A DNA stretch of 8,576 nucleotides from positions 1 to 8,576 of the forward strand of contig JAKSUF010000055.1 in NCBI GenBank assembly GCA_024409145.1, in the 5' to 3' direction. This DNA comes from an archaeon. Lineage in GTDB: Archaea; Methanobacteriota; Methanobacteria; Methanobacteriales; Methanobacteriaceae. Both the position numbers and the translations under genes were made by a program. This document shows positions 1-6,441 of this stretch, one piece after another. The notes under the pieces are model-generated. The model did not search any database and was not told the DNA's origin. It saw only the letters and a list, made by a program, of their open reading frames with translations. The number at the start of each line of letters is the position of its first letter. Positions within the stretch are counted from its first letter, which is position 1.

Positions 1-1163
1 TCTTTACTTGTTGCATCACTTTTAATTCCTAAAGGATCATAATGGGTTTTTATTGCTAAAAATCCATGTTCATTCATTTTTTCTATGAATTTATCAAGTT
101 TGGGTGAACTTACATGAAGTAATCTACACATTTTATGCAAATGATAAAAAGTTACAGGAGCATTAGCTTCTTCTTTGCATTGATTTAATAATTTTAAGAG
201 TTTTTCTTTTGTATTTAAATCTTTCTCAGCACTAGTTTCTATCATTGTTTCAATAAATTCTTTATTTTGTATTGGTCCGAGCCACATAGGTCCTGCAGTT
301 ATAAGTTTCTCTCCACACTCTGGACAATATTCGGGAATATTTCTTGCAAGGCCTCCACTAACTACTACTCTGTGTAAACATTTTTTACAATGTCCAATAT
401 ATCCAATATTCTTCAAGGATTTATCTGTAGCCTTTGATCCTTTTTTAATTTTCATATATATTCTCATATAATGTTCAGTACTATGAGACATTTTTACTTC
501 AATGTATTTTTGATATTTAGCTAATGTCAAAGCAACGAACCCAGTTAAGATTCTTATCCCATTTTCATGGTAATAGTCACTTCTATAAGGTTTTGCATTG
601 TATTTTCTAATACATGGGCCTTTATATGTTCCAGAAAGACAAGAGGTATCTGTTGCAGTTACACATAAAAGAGAATCTCTTCTTAAATTATAACATGCAG
701 AGTCCATAAATGGTGAAGGTGTTCCAAATGGATCTATATCAATCACATCAAATTTTCCAAGATTATTTCTAAGTTCAATATTTGCTTCTTTTTGGTCGAT
801 AATAACATCGACATTATTATGTTCTGCATTTATTCTTGTAAATTCATTTGCTAATGGATTAATATCATTAATATTTACTTCTCCACATCCATCTATTTCT
901 TTCTTATAACGTATTCCTCGAATTCCACTACCTCCAAATAAATCACAGATATTGATATCATGATTCACTTCTTTTTGATAGGTTTGGAGTGCAAGAATAG
1001 ACATGTCTCTATTAAATTCCATTTTAGGATTGTAAAATACAGGAGCATCTGCTGAAACTTTATCAAAGTCTGGGAATTTGATTTCTACATTTCCTTCTTT
1101 AATTATTTTTAAATCATAATCTTCTAATTTAAATTCCTCATCTTTATAAGTTTCATTATTCAT
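1..1163 (-). CDS. trm1: tRNA (guanine26-N2)-dimethyltransferase Trm1, 3' end cut by the window edge
   Basis: This enzyme transfers one or two methyl groups from S-adenosylmethionine to N2 of G26 in tRNA, at the junction of the D and anticodon arms. I translated the minus strand by hand from ATG at 1163-1161; the frame stays open for 387 codons to the left edge with no stop. Visible motifs are the SAM-binding segment DLFGGSGIRG (residues 74-83), the family signature DPFGTPSPF (144-152), and a C-terminal zinc knuckle of four cysteines, C259-x2-C262 and C280-x2-C283. The last residues in the window (HYDPLGIKSDA) resemble the usual Trm1 C-terminus, so probably only a few to twenty residues are missing. 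The start is supported by an AGGAGAT ribosome binding site about 5 bases upstream. The gene diverges from the aminotransferase across a 285-bp spacer. Glycine codons are mainly GGA (18 of 23), unlike the divergent neighbour. The family assignment is firm. Confidence 0.95.
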   Translation of the reverse strand, partial: MNNETYKDEEFKLEDYDLKIIKEGNVEIKFPDFDKVSADAPVFYNPKMEFNRDMSILALQTYQKEVNHDINICDLFGGSGIRGIRYKKEIDGCGEVNINDINPLANEFTRINAEHNNVDVIIDQKEANIELRNNLGKFDVIDIDPFGTPSPFMDSACYNLRRDSLLCVTATDTSCLSGTYKGPCIRKYNAKPYRSDYYHENGIRILTGFVALTLAKYQKYIEVKMSHSTEHYMRIYMKIKKGSKATDKSLKNIGYIGHCKKCLHRVVVSGGLARNIPEYCPECGEKLITAGPMWLGPIQNKEFIETMIETSAEKDLNTKEKLLKLLNQCKEEANAPVTFYHLHKMCRLLHVSSPKLDKFIEKMNEHGFLAIKTHYDPLGIKSDATSK

Positions 1164-1255
1164 TTTAATCTCCTACTTTTTATTTTAATTATTGTTTGTG
1201 TGATTTATTGTTAATCACTAATTTGCATATTGCTTATTTTAAATCTTAGTTATAT

Positions 1256-1275
1256 TTTATTAATATATTAATAAA
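1256..1275. repeat. Perfect 20-bp A/T palindrome in the divergent trm1/aminotransferase spacer
   Basis: Ten-base arms (TTTATTAATA and its complement) meet without a spacer. The palindrome lies 92 bases upstream of the trm1 start and 173 bases upstream of the aminotransferase start. It could be an operator, possibly for trm1, since an AATATAA-like box lies next to it on the minus strand. It consists only of A and T in very AT-rich DNA, so chance is a real alternative. The rest of the 285-bp spacer (1164-1448) holds the aminotransferase promoter and no gene that I can see. I could not pick a clear trm1 TATA box. Confidence 0.35.
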
Positions 1276-1398
1276 TATTTTATGCAGTTATAATTTTAAT
1301 TTTAATAATATTTAGATAATTATGGTAAAAGTAATATAGTTGATATTTAGATATTATTAATAAGTTATCATTAAAATTATTTTAAATTAATTTTTTAT

Positions 1399-1405
1399 TA
1401 TAAAA
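1399..1405 (+). promoter_or_regulatory. Probable TATA box of the aminotransferase gene
   Basis: TATAAAA sits 44 bases before the ATG. An archaeal start site about 25 bases downstream would fall near 1427, giving a leader of about 22 bases that contains the GGTGA ribosome binding site at 1440-1444. Two similar 11-mers, AGTTATCATTA (1363-1373) and ACTTATCACTA (1408-1418), flank the box. The second lies between the box and the expected start site, where a repressor could act. The assignment rests on spacing and resemblance only. Confidence 0.45.
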
Positions 1406-1448
1406 TTACTTATCACTATATCTAGTAAATTTAAATTAAGGTGAAAGT

Positions 1449-2552
1449 ATGGCAGATATTAAAGTTTCAATAGCTAGCCCAATTATTGAAGATGAAGAAA
1501 TTAATGCAGTCATAGAAGTAATGAAATCTGGAATGATTGCACAAGGTCCTAAAGTAATTGAATTTGAAGAAAAATTTGCAGAGTTTGTAGGTGCTAAATA
1601 TGGTATTGCTACTAATTCTGGGACTTCTGCATTACATGTAGCTCTTTTGGCTGCAGGTATTGGTGAGGGAGATGAAGTAATTACTACTCCATTTACTTTT
1701 GCAGCTACTGGTAATTCAATTTTATATACTGGTGCTAAACCTGTATTCGTTGATATAGACTCTGAAACTTTTACTCTTGACCCTTCAAAAATTGAAGAAG
1801 CAATTACTGATAAAACTAAAGCTATTATGCCTGTTCAATTATATGGTCAGGCTGCAGATATGGGACCTATAATGGAAATAGCTAAAAAACATGATTTAAT
1901 TGTAATTGAAGATGCGGCTCAAGCTCATGGTGCATTATATAATGGTTCTAAAGTAGGTGCTCTTGGAGATATGGCTTGTTTTAGTTTTTATCCAACTAAA
2001 AACATGACTACCAGTGAAGGTGGAATGATTACTACTAATAATAAAGAATTTGCAGAAAATGCAAAAGTATACAGGGCTCATGGTTCTGCTCAAAAATATC
2101 ATCATGATGTACTTGGTTATAATTTTAGAATGACTGATATTGGTGCAGCTATTGGTATTGAACAACTTAAAAAAATTGATTCATTCAATGAAAAAAGAAT
2201 AAATAATGCTGCTTACTTGAATGAAGGTTTGGCTGATGTTGAAGGTGTTGAAACTCCTGTTGTTAAAGAGGGTTTTAAACATGTTTATCATCAATATACT
2301 ATTAAAATTGCTGATGATAAAAGAGACCAATTCTCTGAGTATTTATTAGAAAATGGAATTGGAAATGGAATTTATTATCCTATTCCGTTATATAATCAAG
2401 TTTTATATACTAAAATGGGATATGATCAAGCTCTTCCTGTTACTGATGAAATTGTTAAAGAAGTATTATCTTTACCAGTTCATCCAGATTTATCTAAAGA
2501 AGATTTAGATTTAATAATTAAAGTTGTTAAAGAAGCAAGTGAAAAATTCTAA
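1449..2552 (+). CDS. DegT/DnrJ/EryC1/StrS-family PLP aminotransferase (sugar aminotransferase)
   Basis: This is a fold-type I pyridoxal-phosphate enzyme. Family members transfer an amino group, usually from glutamate, to a keto-sugar nucleotide, making amino sugars for surface glycans (perosamine-synthase, PglE and ArnB relatives). At 367 residues it has normal length. Visible residues are the phosphate-binding NSGTSAL (56-62), the cofactor-contacting Asp in IEDAAQAHG (D155, with Q158), and the Schiff-base lysine K184 in FYPTKNMTTSEGG. YNFRMTDIGAAIG (224-236) is the typical conserved substrate-side segment. The ATG is preceded by a GGTGA site 4 bases upstream. No dehydratase, epimerase or nucleotidyltransferase gene lies nearby, so the sugar substrate cannot be named. 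A poly-pyrimidine tract follows the stop, suggesting a single-gene transcript. Glycine codons favour GGT (19 of 29), in contrast to trm1. The family is certain and the exact reaction is not. Confidence 0.9.
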   Translation: MADIKVSIASPIIEDEEINAVIEVMKSGMIAQGPKVIEFEEKFAEFVGAKYGIATNSGTSALHVALLAAGIGEGDEVITTPFTFAATGNSILYTGAKPVFVDIDSETFTLDPSKIEEAITDKTKAIMPVQLYGQAADMGPIMEIAKKHDLIVIEDAAQAHGALYNGSKVGALGDMACFSFYPTKNMTTSEGGMITTNNKEFAENAKVYRAHGSAQKYHHDVLGYNFRMTDIGAAIGIEQLKKIDSFNEKRINNAAYLNEGLADVEGVETPVVKEGFKHVYHQYTIKIADDKRDQFSEYLLENGIGNGIYYPIPLYNQVLYTKMGYDQALPVTDEIVKEVLSLPVHPDLSKEDLDLIIKVVKEASEKF

Positions 2553-2631
2553 TTTCTTTTGTTTCTATTTTTTCTTTATTTTTAAATTTATTTATTTCTA
2601 CTTTCTATTTTTAATTTTATCATGTTTTTTT
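2553..2631 (+). terminator. U-rich terminator tract after the aminotransferase gene
   Basis: Directly after the TAA stop the plus strand is nearly all T with scattered C and A, including runs of five to seven T. Oligo-U tracts without a stable hairpin are a common archaeal termination signal. I see no strong stem here. The remainder of the spacer, up to 2719, must hold the promoter of the next gene, but no convincing TATA box stands out; CATAATTTA at 2664-2672 is the nearest candidate. Confidence 0.5.
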
Positions 2632-2719
2632 ATTTAAAAAAAATATTTTTTTACTTATTTAACCATAATTTAATTATTTCATATTAGTTATTATTTAATT
2701 ATATTTAATTGGTGTTACT

Positions 2720-3577
2720 ATGGAAATCCAGAAAGATGAATTTAATGAGATGATTTTTTCAAGAATTAATAAACTTATTGATGATTATCAATTGATTAAA
2801 GAAGGGGATAAAATAGCTATTGCTCTTTCTGGAGGTAAAGATAGTGTTTTAACAATTCATGCTCTTAAGAATTATCAAATGCAGTCTAAATTTGATTTTG
2901 AACTTGTAGCTATTTCTGTTGATGAAGGAATAGATGGTTATCGTCAACATGGGATTGACTCTGCAATTAGTAATGCAGAATTATGTGATGTTCCTCTTAT
3001 TATCAAATCTTTTTCTGAAGAGGAAGGATTTGACTTAGATGATATTTATTCCTATTTTAAAAGTGCATGTATTCCTTGTGGAGTATTTAGAAGAAACATA
3101 TTAAATAAAACAGCTTATGAGTGGGGTGCTGATAAAATAGCTACTGGTCATAATTTAGATGATGAGATTCAATCTTTTTTAATGAGTTTTTCAAGAGGGG
3201 ATACTGTTAAGTTCTCTAAATTTGGTCCAGAGTTAGATAAGATTCATGAAAAATTAGTTCCTAGGATCAAACCATTATGGAATACTCCAGAAAAAGATGT
3301 GGGTACTTGGGCTGTTTTAAATAATATTGATATTCATTTGGCAGAGTGCCCTTATTCTAACCTCTCACTCAGAGCAAAGATTAAAGACTTCTTAAACAAA
3401 ACAGAGTCACAACATCCTGGAACTAAATCTAATGTTATGGAATCTTTTAAGAAAATTTTAGATGTTCCATCTACTAGAACTTTTTTAAATGAATGTGAAG
3501 AATGTGGTGAACCTACTTCTGGTAAAATATGTAAAACTTGTGAAATTAAATCTATTATTTCTGAAAATATGAATTAA
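2720..3577 (+). CDS. tRNA 2-thiouridine synthetase of the TtuA/NcsA (Ncs6) family, N-terminally short
   Basis: This PP-loop ATPase adenylates uridine in tRNA and replaces its C2 oxygen with sulfur. Relatives act at U34 (NcsA/Ncs6) or U54 (TtuA), with sulfur from a ubiquitin-like protein or sulfide. The PP-loop is SGGKDS (residues 37-42) and a second conserved motif is TGHNLDDE (142-149). Three cysteines, C117-x2-C120 and C210, match the positions that hold the catalytic iron-sulfur cluster in TtuA. A C-terminal zinc ribbon is formed by C259-x2-C262 and C271-x2-C274. The usual N-terminal zinc ribbon is absent: the protein starts only 36 residues before the PP-loop, and an in-frame TAA at 2696-2698 precludes an upstream extension. 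At 285 residues it is shorter than typical members (about 300-320). A GGTG ribosome binding site lies 5 bases before the ATG. The target position on tRNA cannot be read from the sequence. Confidence 0.85.
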   Translation: MEIQKDEFNEMIFSRINKLIDDYQLIKEGDKIAIALSGGKDSVLTIHALKNYQMQSKFDFELVAISVDEGIDGYRQHGIDSAISNAELCDVPLIIKSFSEEEGFDLDDIYSYFKSACIPCGVFRRNILNKTAYEWGADKIATGHNLDDEIQSFLMSFSRGDTVKFSKFGPELDKIHEKLVPRIKPLWNTPEKDVGTWAVLNNIDIHLAECPYSNLSLRAKIKDFLNKTESQHPGTKSNVMESFKKILDVPSTRTFLNECEECGEPTSGKICKTCEIKSIISENMN

Positions 3578-3638
3578 TCAGATATTAATAGTTAATTATT
3601 ATTAATGTGTTTTTATTATTTTATTTTAAAAAAAGAGT

Positions 3639-3664
3639 TTATGAAGATAAGATTATCTTCATAA
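3639..3664. terminator. Bidirectional terminator hairpin between convergent genes
   Basis: A perfect inverted repeat has 12-base arms, TTATGAAGATAA at 3639-3650 and its complement at 3653-3664, separated by two bases. It lies in the 159-bp spacer where the rightward thiolase gene and the leftward exchanger gene meet tail to tail. On the plus strand it is followed by a T-rich stretch (TTGTTTTATTTTATTT). On the minus strand it is followed, after a few bases, by a run of seven T. One structure could therefore end both transcripts. The stem stands out from the A/T background because it contains G and C at matching positions. Confidence 0.7.
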
Positions 3665-3736
3665 TTGTTTTATTTTATTTCTATTTAAATTATTATATAT
3701 TTTAGAATTTTTTCTGTTTTTATATTTATGTTGTAG

Positions 3737-4675
3737 TTAATTTCTAATTATCACAAATGCCATATAAATTATGAATAATGTGAATAATATTAATCCTTCT
3801 TTTTTATCAAACTTACTTTGGGTATTTGCAAATATATAACTTAATCCAGTTATTGCAAGTAAGAATATTAAATCAGTCATCATTGATGGATTTATTGGTA
3901 TTGGTATAATTGCACTACTTATTCCTAAAATAAATAATATATTGAATAGACAAGATCCTATAATATTTCCAATTACAATTCCATGATCTCCTTTTCTAAG
4001 AGCAGTAAGTGAAGTTACAAGCTCAGGTAATGAAGTTCCAATTGCTACAATAGTAAGACCAATAAGTGCATCACTTAATCCAAATAATGATGCTAAGTAA
4101 CTAGATGAATTTACTACAAACTCTGCACCTAAGATTATTCCAATTAATCCCACTACTAAGTAAATAGATGACTTAGGGATTTTCATTTTAGCTTCTTGAA
4201 GTTTATCTGCATCTGGATTATTCTTAGATTGTTTAATCATAAGATAAATGTATGTGATAATTATAATTAAGAAAAGAATTCCAATTACTCTACTTAATTG
4301 TCCAAATAAATGTGCAATAAGAACAAGTAAAATTGTTGAACCTAAAACAACTGGAAAGTCTCTTTTTAATAATTCTTTATCTACTGGTAATGTTCCAACA
4401 AGGGCACAAATTCCAATAATTGCTAAAAGATTAAAAACATTACTTCCAATTACATTTCCAAGAGAAATAGCATTACTTCCTCCAAATGATGCAGCAATTG
4501 ACACTGCAGCTTCTGGAGAACTGGTACCAAATGCAACTATAGTTAATCCTACAATTAAAGTAGGTACTTTAAGGTTATATGCAATATTACTTGCACCATC
4601 AACAAACATGTCTGCCCCTTTTATAAGGAATATAAATCCGATAATTAATAATACAATTTGGATTAACAGTTCCAT
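3737..4675 (-). CDS. CaCA-superfamily sodium(proton)/calcium exchanger, NCX_Mj/YrbG-like
   Basis: This integral membrane antiporter probably expels Ca2+ in exchange for Na+ or H+. Its 312 residues are close to the length of NCX_Mj of Methanocaldococcus. It has the two inverted alpha-repeats of the superfamily: GLTIVAFGTSSPE (43-55) with GNVIGSNVFN (73-82), and GLTIVAIGTSLPE (206-218) with GNIIGSCLFN (236-245). About ten hydrophobic helices are visible, with a charged central loop near 148-168. By alignment with NCX_Mj, E55, N82 and E218 match its ion ligands E54, N81 and E213, while N245 stands where NCX_Mj has D240. The ATG follows the stop of the upstream CNNM gene with no gap, and its ribosome binding site lies inside that gene, so the two are almost certainly co-transcribed. 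The transported ion and coupling ion are inferred from the family. Confidence 0.88.
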   Translation of the reverse strand: MELLIQIVLLIIGFIFLIKGADMFVDGASNIAYNLKVPTLIVGLTIVAFGTSSPEAAVSIAASFGGSNAISLGNVIGSNVFNLLAIIGICALVGTLPVDKELLKRDFPVVLGSTILLVLIAHLFGQLSRVIGILFLIIIITYIYLMIKQSKNNPDADKLQEAKMKIPKSSIYLVVGLIGIILGAEFVVNSSSYLASLFGLSDALIGLTIVAIGTSLPELVTSLTALRKGDHGIVIGNIIGSCLFNILFILGISSAIIPIPINPSMMTDLIFLLAITGLSYIFANTQSKFDKKEGLILFTLFIIYMAFVIIRN

Positions 4676-6019
4676 CTAGTTATCCTCCTTTTCTTCATCT
4701 AATTCTTCTTTTGTTTTGACTAATATTTCATCAATATGATTACCATCCATATCTATAATTTCAAAGGAAAAATTATCCCATTCAAAAATGTCTCCTATAT
4801 CTGGAATTCTATTGGTATAACTTAAAATAAATCCTGCTATTGTGGTAAATCCATCTTCTATTTCTTCAGGCATTTCCTTTTCAATATTGAATAATTCTTT
4901 AAATTCTGAAATAGAGTATCTTCCATCTATTAACCATGATCCATCTTTTCTTTCTATTGCAGTTGGTGAATCTTCTTCATCAATTCCAGGTATGTCTCCT
5001 ACAATACATTCTAATAAATCATTTAATGTTATTAACCCCACTACACTACCAAATTCATCAACAATTATTACCATGTGTACGTGTTTTTTATTTTCTTTAA
5101 ATTCATGTAATAACTCGATTGATAAAAGGTTTTCAGGAACTACTAATGGGTTTTTAATATTTTCTAATACATTTTTCTTAAAATCTATTGTATTATCACA
5201 GTAAATATTACATAAAATATCTTTTGCTTGAACGACTCCTATAAAATCATCTAATTCTCCTTCACTAACTGGGAAAATTGACCTTTCACTTTCGATAATC
5301 TTTTCTTTATTTGTTTCATCATCATCTTCTAAATCAATCCAAACCATTTCATTCCTTGGAGTCATTATCATATCTACTTTCTGATCATCTAGACGGAATA
5401 CTCTCTTGATAATCTCTTTTTCTTCCTCTTCAATAGTTCCATCTTCAATACCTTCTTCAATTAACTCTTCAACAGCTTCCTCTGTTACTAAATTATCTTC
5501 GTCAGGTTTTGAACCAATTATTTTTAAAGTTAAATCAGTAGATTTGTTAAGTAAATTTACAAGAGGTCTACAAATCTTAGCAAGTAAATTGATAATTCCC
5601 ACAGTCTTTATAGCCATTTTTTCCGGAGTGTTAAGTCCAATTCTCTTAGGAACTAATTCTCCAATAAGGATTGTAAAGTATGTTGTAATTGCAATAACAA
5701 TTATGAAACTAATTGATTGACTATATGGGAGATATGGGCTTAAAATAGCACCTAATGGTTTTGAGAATTCTGTTCCTCCAATAGCTCCAGTAATAATTCC
5801 TATAAGAGTAATTCCAATTTGTGCAGTGGATAAGAATTCATTAGGATCTTCAATCAACTCGATAACTTTAGATGCTTTTTTGTTTCCTTCATTACTCATT
5901 TTCTGTAATGTTATTTTTCTTGAAGAAACAATTGCAAATTCCGACATAGTTAATAATCCTGTAAACAGGATTAATATGGCTATTAATATAATCTCTAGTG
6001 TTATAATTATGTTATTCAT
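4676..6019 (-). CDS. CNNM/CorC (CorB)-type divalent-cation transporter, hemolysin-C-like
   Basis: Family members are membrane proteins linked to Mg2+ export (CNNM/CorB, with Na+ as the likely counter-ion) and are often annotated as hemolysin-related. The 447 residues show the full domain order. A CNNM/DUF21 membrane domain spans about 1-190, with SEFAIVSSRK (26-35) after the first helix and the conserved GELVPKRIG (120-128). A very acidic helix (175-203) follows. A pair of CBS domains spans about 213-340, with MTPRNEM (219-225) and DEFGSVVGLIT (321-331). A CorC/HlyC C-terminal domain spans about 355-440. The CBS pair usually binds adenine nucleotide and Mg2+ and gates transport. The start is the first ATG, with a modest AGGGT site 7 bases upstream; the next Met is residue 25, inside the membrane domain. 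The exchanger gene follows without spacing. Substrate and direction are inferred from relatives. Confidence 0.9.
   Translation of the reverse strand: MNNIIITLEIILIAILILFTGLLTMSEFAIVSSRKITLQKMSNEGNKKASKVIELIEDPNEFLSTAQIGITLIGIITGAIGGTEFSKPLGAILSPYLPYSQSISFIIVIAITTYFTILIGELVPKRIGLNTPEKMAIKTVGIINLLAKICRPLVNLLNKSTDLTLKIIGSKPDEDNLVTEEAVEELIEEGIEDGTIEEEEKEIIKRVFRLDDQKVDMIMTPRNEMVWIDLEDDDETNKEKIIESERSIFPVSEGELDDFIGVVQAKDILCNIYCDNTIDFKKNVLENIKNPLVVPENLLSIELLHEFKENKKHVHMVIIVDEFGSVVGLITLNDLLECIVGDIPGIDEEDSPTAIERKDGSWLIDGRYSISEFKELFNIEKEMPEEIEDGFTTIAGFILSYTNRIPDIGDIFEWDNFSFEIIDMDGNHIDEILVKTKEELDEEKEDN
4681..4690 (-). promoter_or_regulatory. Ribosome binding site for the exchanger, inside the CNNM coding end
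   Basis: AAGGAGGATA lies 5 bases before the exchanger ATG, within the last codons of the upstream gene. It is a near-complete match to the archaeal anti-Shine-Dalgarno sequence. The upstream stop TAG is directly followed by the ATG, so ribosomes ending the first gene can restart on the second. Confidence 0.7.
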
Positions 6020-6068
6020 TTTATTTACCCTATATATTTATTATTTAAAATTATTCTAACTCTCATTA

Positions 6069-6080
6069 ATAGTATACTAT
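6069..6080. repeat. 12-bp palindrome in the CNNM-exchanger promoter region
   Basis: ATAGTATACTAT is a perfect palindrome with two G/C pairs. It lies just downstream of the likely TATA box and before the expected start site of the CNNM-exchanger transcript. That is a classic location for an archaeal repressor operator. The placement depends on the promoter call, which is itself tentative. Confidence 0.35.
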
Positions 6081-6091
6081 GATAATATAAG
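6081..6091 (-). promoter_or_regulatory. Possible TATA box of the CNNM-exchanger operon
   Basis: Read on the minus strand, CTTATATTATC contains a TTATATT-like box 62 to 72 bases upstream of the CNNM ATG. A start site about 25 bases further on would fall near 6062, leaving a leader of about 43 bases. Another TATATA string at 6031-6036 is too close to the ATG to serve. Confidence 0.4.
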
Positions 6092-6097
6092 TATTCT

Positions 6098-6110
6098 ATT
6101 ATTGATAATT
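6098..6110 (-). repeat. Shared 13-mer AATTATCAATAAT upstream of CNNM (copy 1 of 2)
   Basis: On the coding strand of CNNM this reads AATTATCAATAAT. The identical 13-mer lies upstream of comB at 8540-8552, in the same orientation relative to its gene and also a short distance upstream of a likely TATA box. The TTATCA core recurs twice more in this spacer, at 6080-6085 and 6129-6134, about 23 and 26 bases away. It may be a regulator site, or an element next to the TATA box. The sequence is AT-rich, so coincidence is possible. Confidence 0.4.
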
Positions 6111-6151
6111 TTATGTTCTCAATTAATATGATAATTATAATTTTTAATTGA

Positions 6152-6194
6152 TTATTTAATCCAATATAATATAATTTGGTTAAGGATTAAATAA
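6152..6194 (-). repeat. 11-bp inverted repeat spanning the DUF1922 stop codon
   Basis: The arms TTATTTAATCC (6152-6162) and GGATTAAATAA (6184-6194) are perfectly complementary around a 21-base spacer. In the transcript of the TraB-DUF1922 pair, the first arm contains the TAA stop and the second lies in the untranslated tail. Inside the loop, CCAA and TTGG (6161-6164 and 6176-6179) could form a competing shorter stem. No clear U-run follows on the minus strand, so it may be an mRNA 3'-end structure rather than a simple terminator. Confidence 0.45.
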
Positions 6195-6438
6195 ATTTAT
6201 TTAATCTGTTCTGAAGTGTATCTTCTTTAAGTTCTTGTGCAGTTCTAAATATAGTTCCACCATATATCTCTTCTTGCATTTTCTGAACAGCTTCTGATGC
6301 ATCTTGTGCAGTTTCAACTTTTTTGAGGATTCTTCTAGTTTTTACTTTTATAGTTTTTCCACATGTGCATTTTCTGCTTGCTACTCCTTTTTTTGCATAA
6401 AGTACTCTTCCACAGTCACATCTAAATATTACATACAT
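6187..6438 (-). CDS. DUF1922 small zinc-ribbon protein (MTH1184-like)
   Basis: This 83-residue protein has no known biochemical role that I can name. From memory it closely resembles MTH1184 of Methanothermobacter thermautotrophicus, a DUF1922 protein of about 70 residues with a solved structure; both start MY-IFRCDCGR. Residues C7, C9, C24 and C26 form a CxC-x14-CxC zinc site in a basic N-terminal half (many Lys and Arg, TRRILKK at 34-40). The C-terminal half, from about 42, is predicted helical and ends with a tail about 12 residues longer than MTH1184. It starts 3 bases after the TraB stop, with a GGAGGA ribosome binding site inside the TraB coding end, so the two are likely co-translated. 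Nucleic-acid or protein binding is plausible from the basic zinc ribbon but unproven. Confidence 0.85.
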   Translation of the reverse strand: MYVIFRCDCGRVLYAKKGVASRKCTCGKTIKVKTRRILKKVETAQDASEAVQKMQEEIYGGTIFRTAQELKEDTLQNRLNKFI

Positions 6439-6441
6439 ATA

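Noticed and set aside
1164..1448. A possible small gene or RNA gene in the 285-bp divergent spacer
   Set aside because: It is nearly pure A/T with stops in every frame and no tRNA-like or structured GC-bearing element.
1449..2552. A surface-glycan biosynthesis island around the aminotransferase
   Set aside because: No other sugar-nucleotide, glycosyltransferase or flippase gene is present; the neighbours are tRNA-modification genes.
2637..2652. A7-TA-T7 palindrome upstream of the thiolase gene
   Set aside because: Homopolymer runs of this kind are expected in such AT-rich DNA; it may bend DNA or act as part of the preceding terminator, but nothing ties it to a function.
4248..4679. A 143-codon open frame on the plus strand opposite the exchanger gene
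   Set aside because: It is antisense to a well-supported membrane protein, has no family resemblance or ribosome binding site, and arises from the hydrophobic codon pattern of the real gene. The same holds for other antisense frames at 1935-2165, 4842-5204, 5406-5720, 5826-6059, 6458-6682, 6845-7072, 7166-7363 and 8170-8517.
6031..6040. TAAATATATA as TATA box for the CNNM gene
   Set aside because: It ends only about 11 bases before the ATG, so transcription would begin inside the coding region, and the next Met (residue 25) would remove the first membrane helix.
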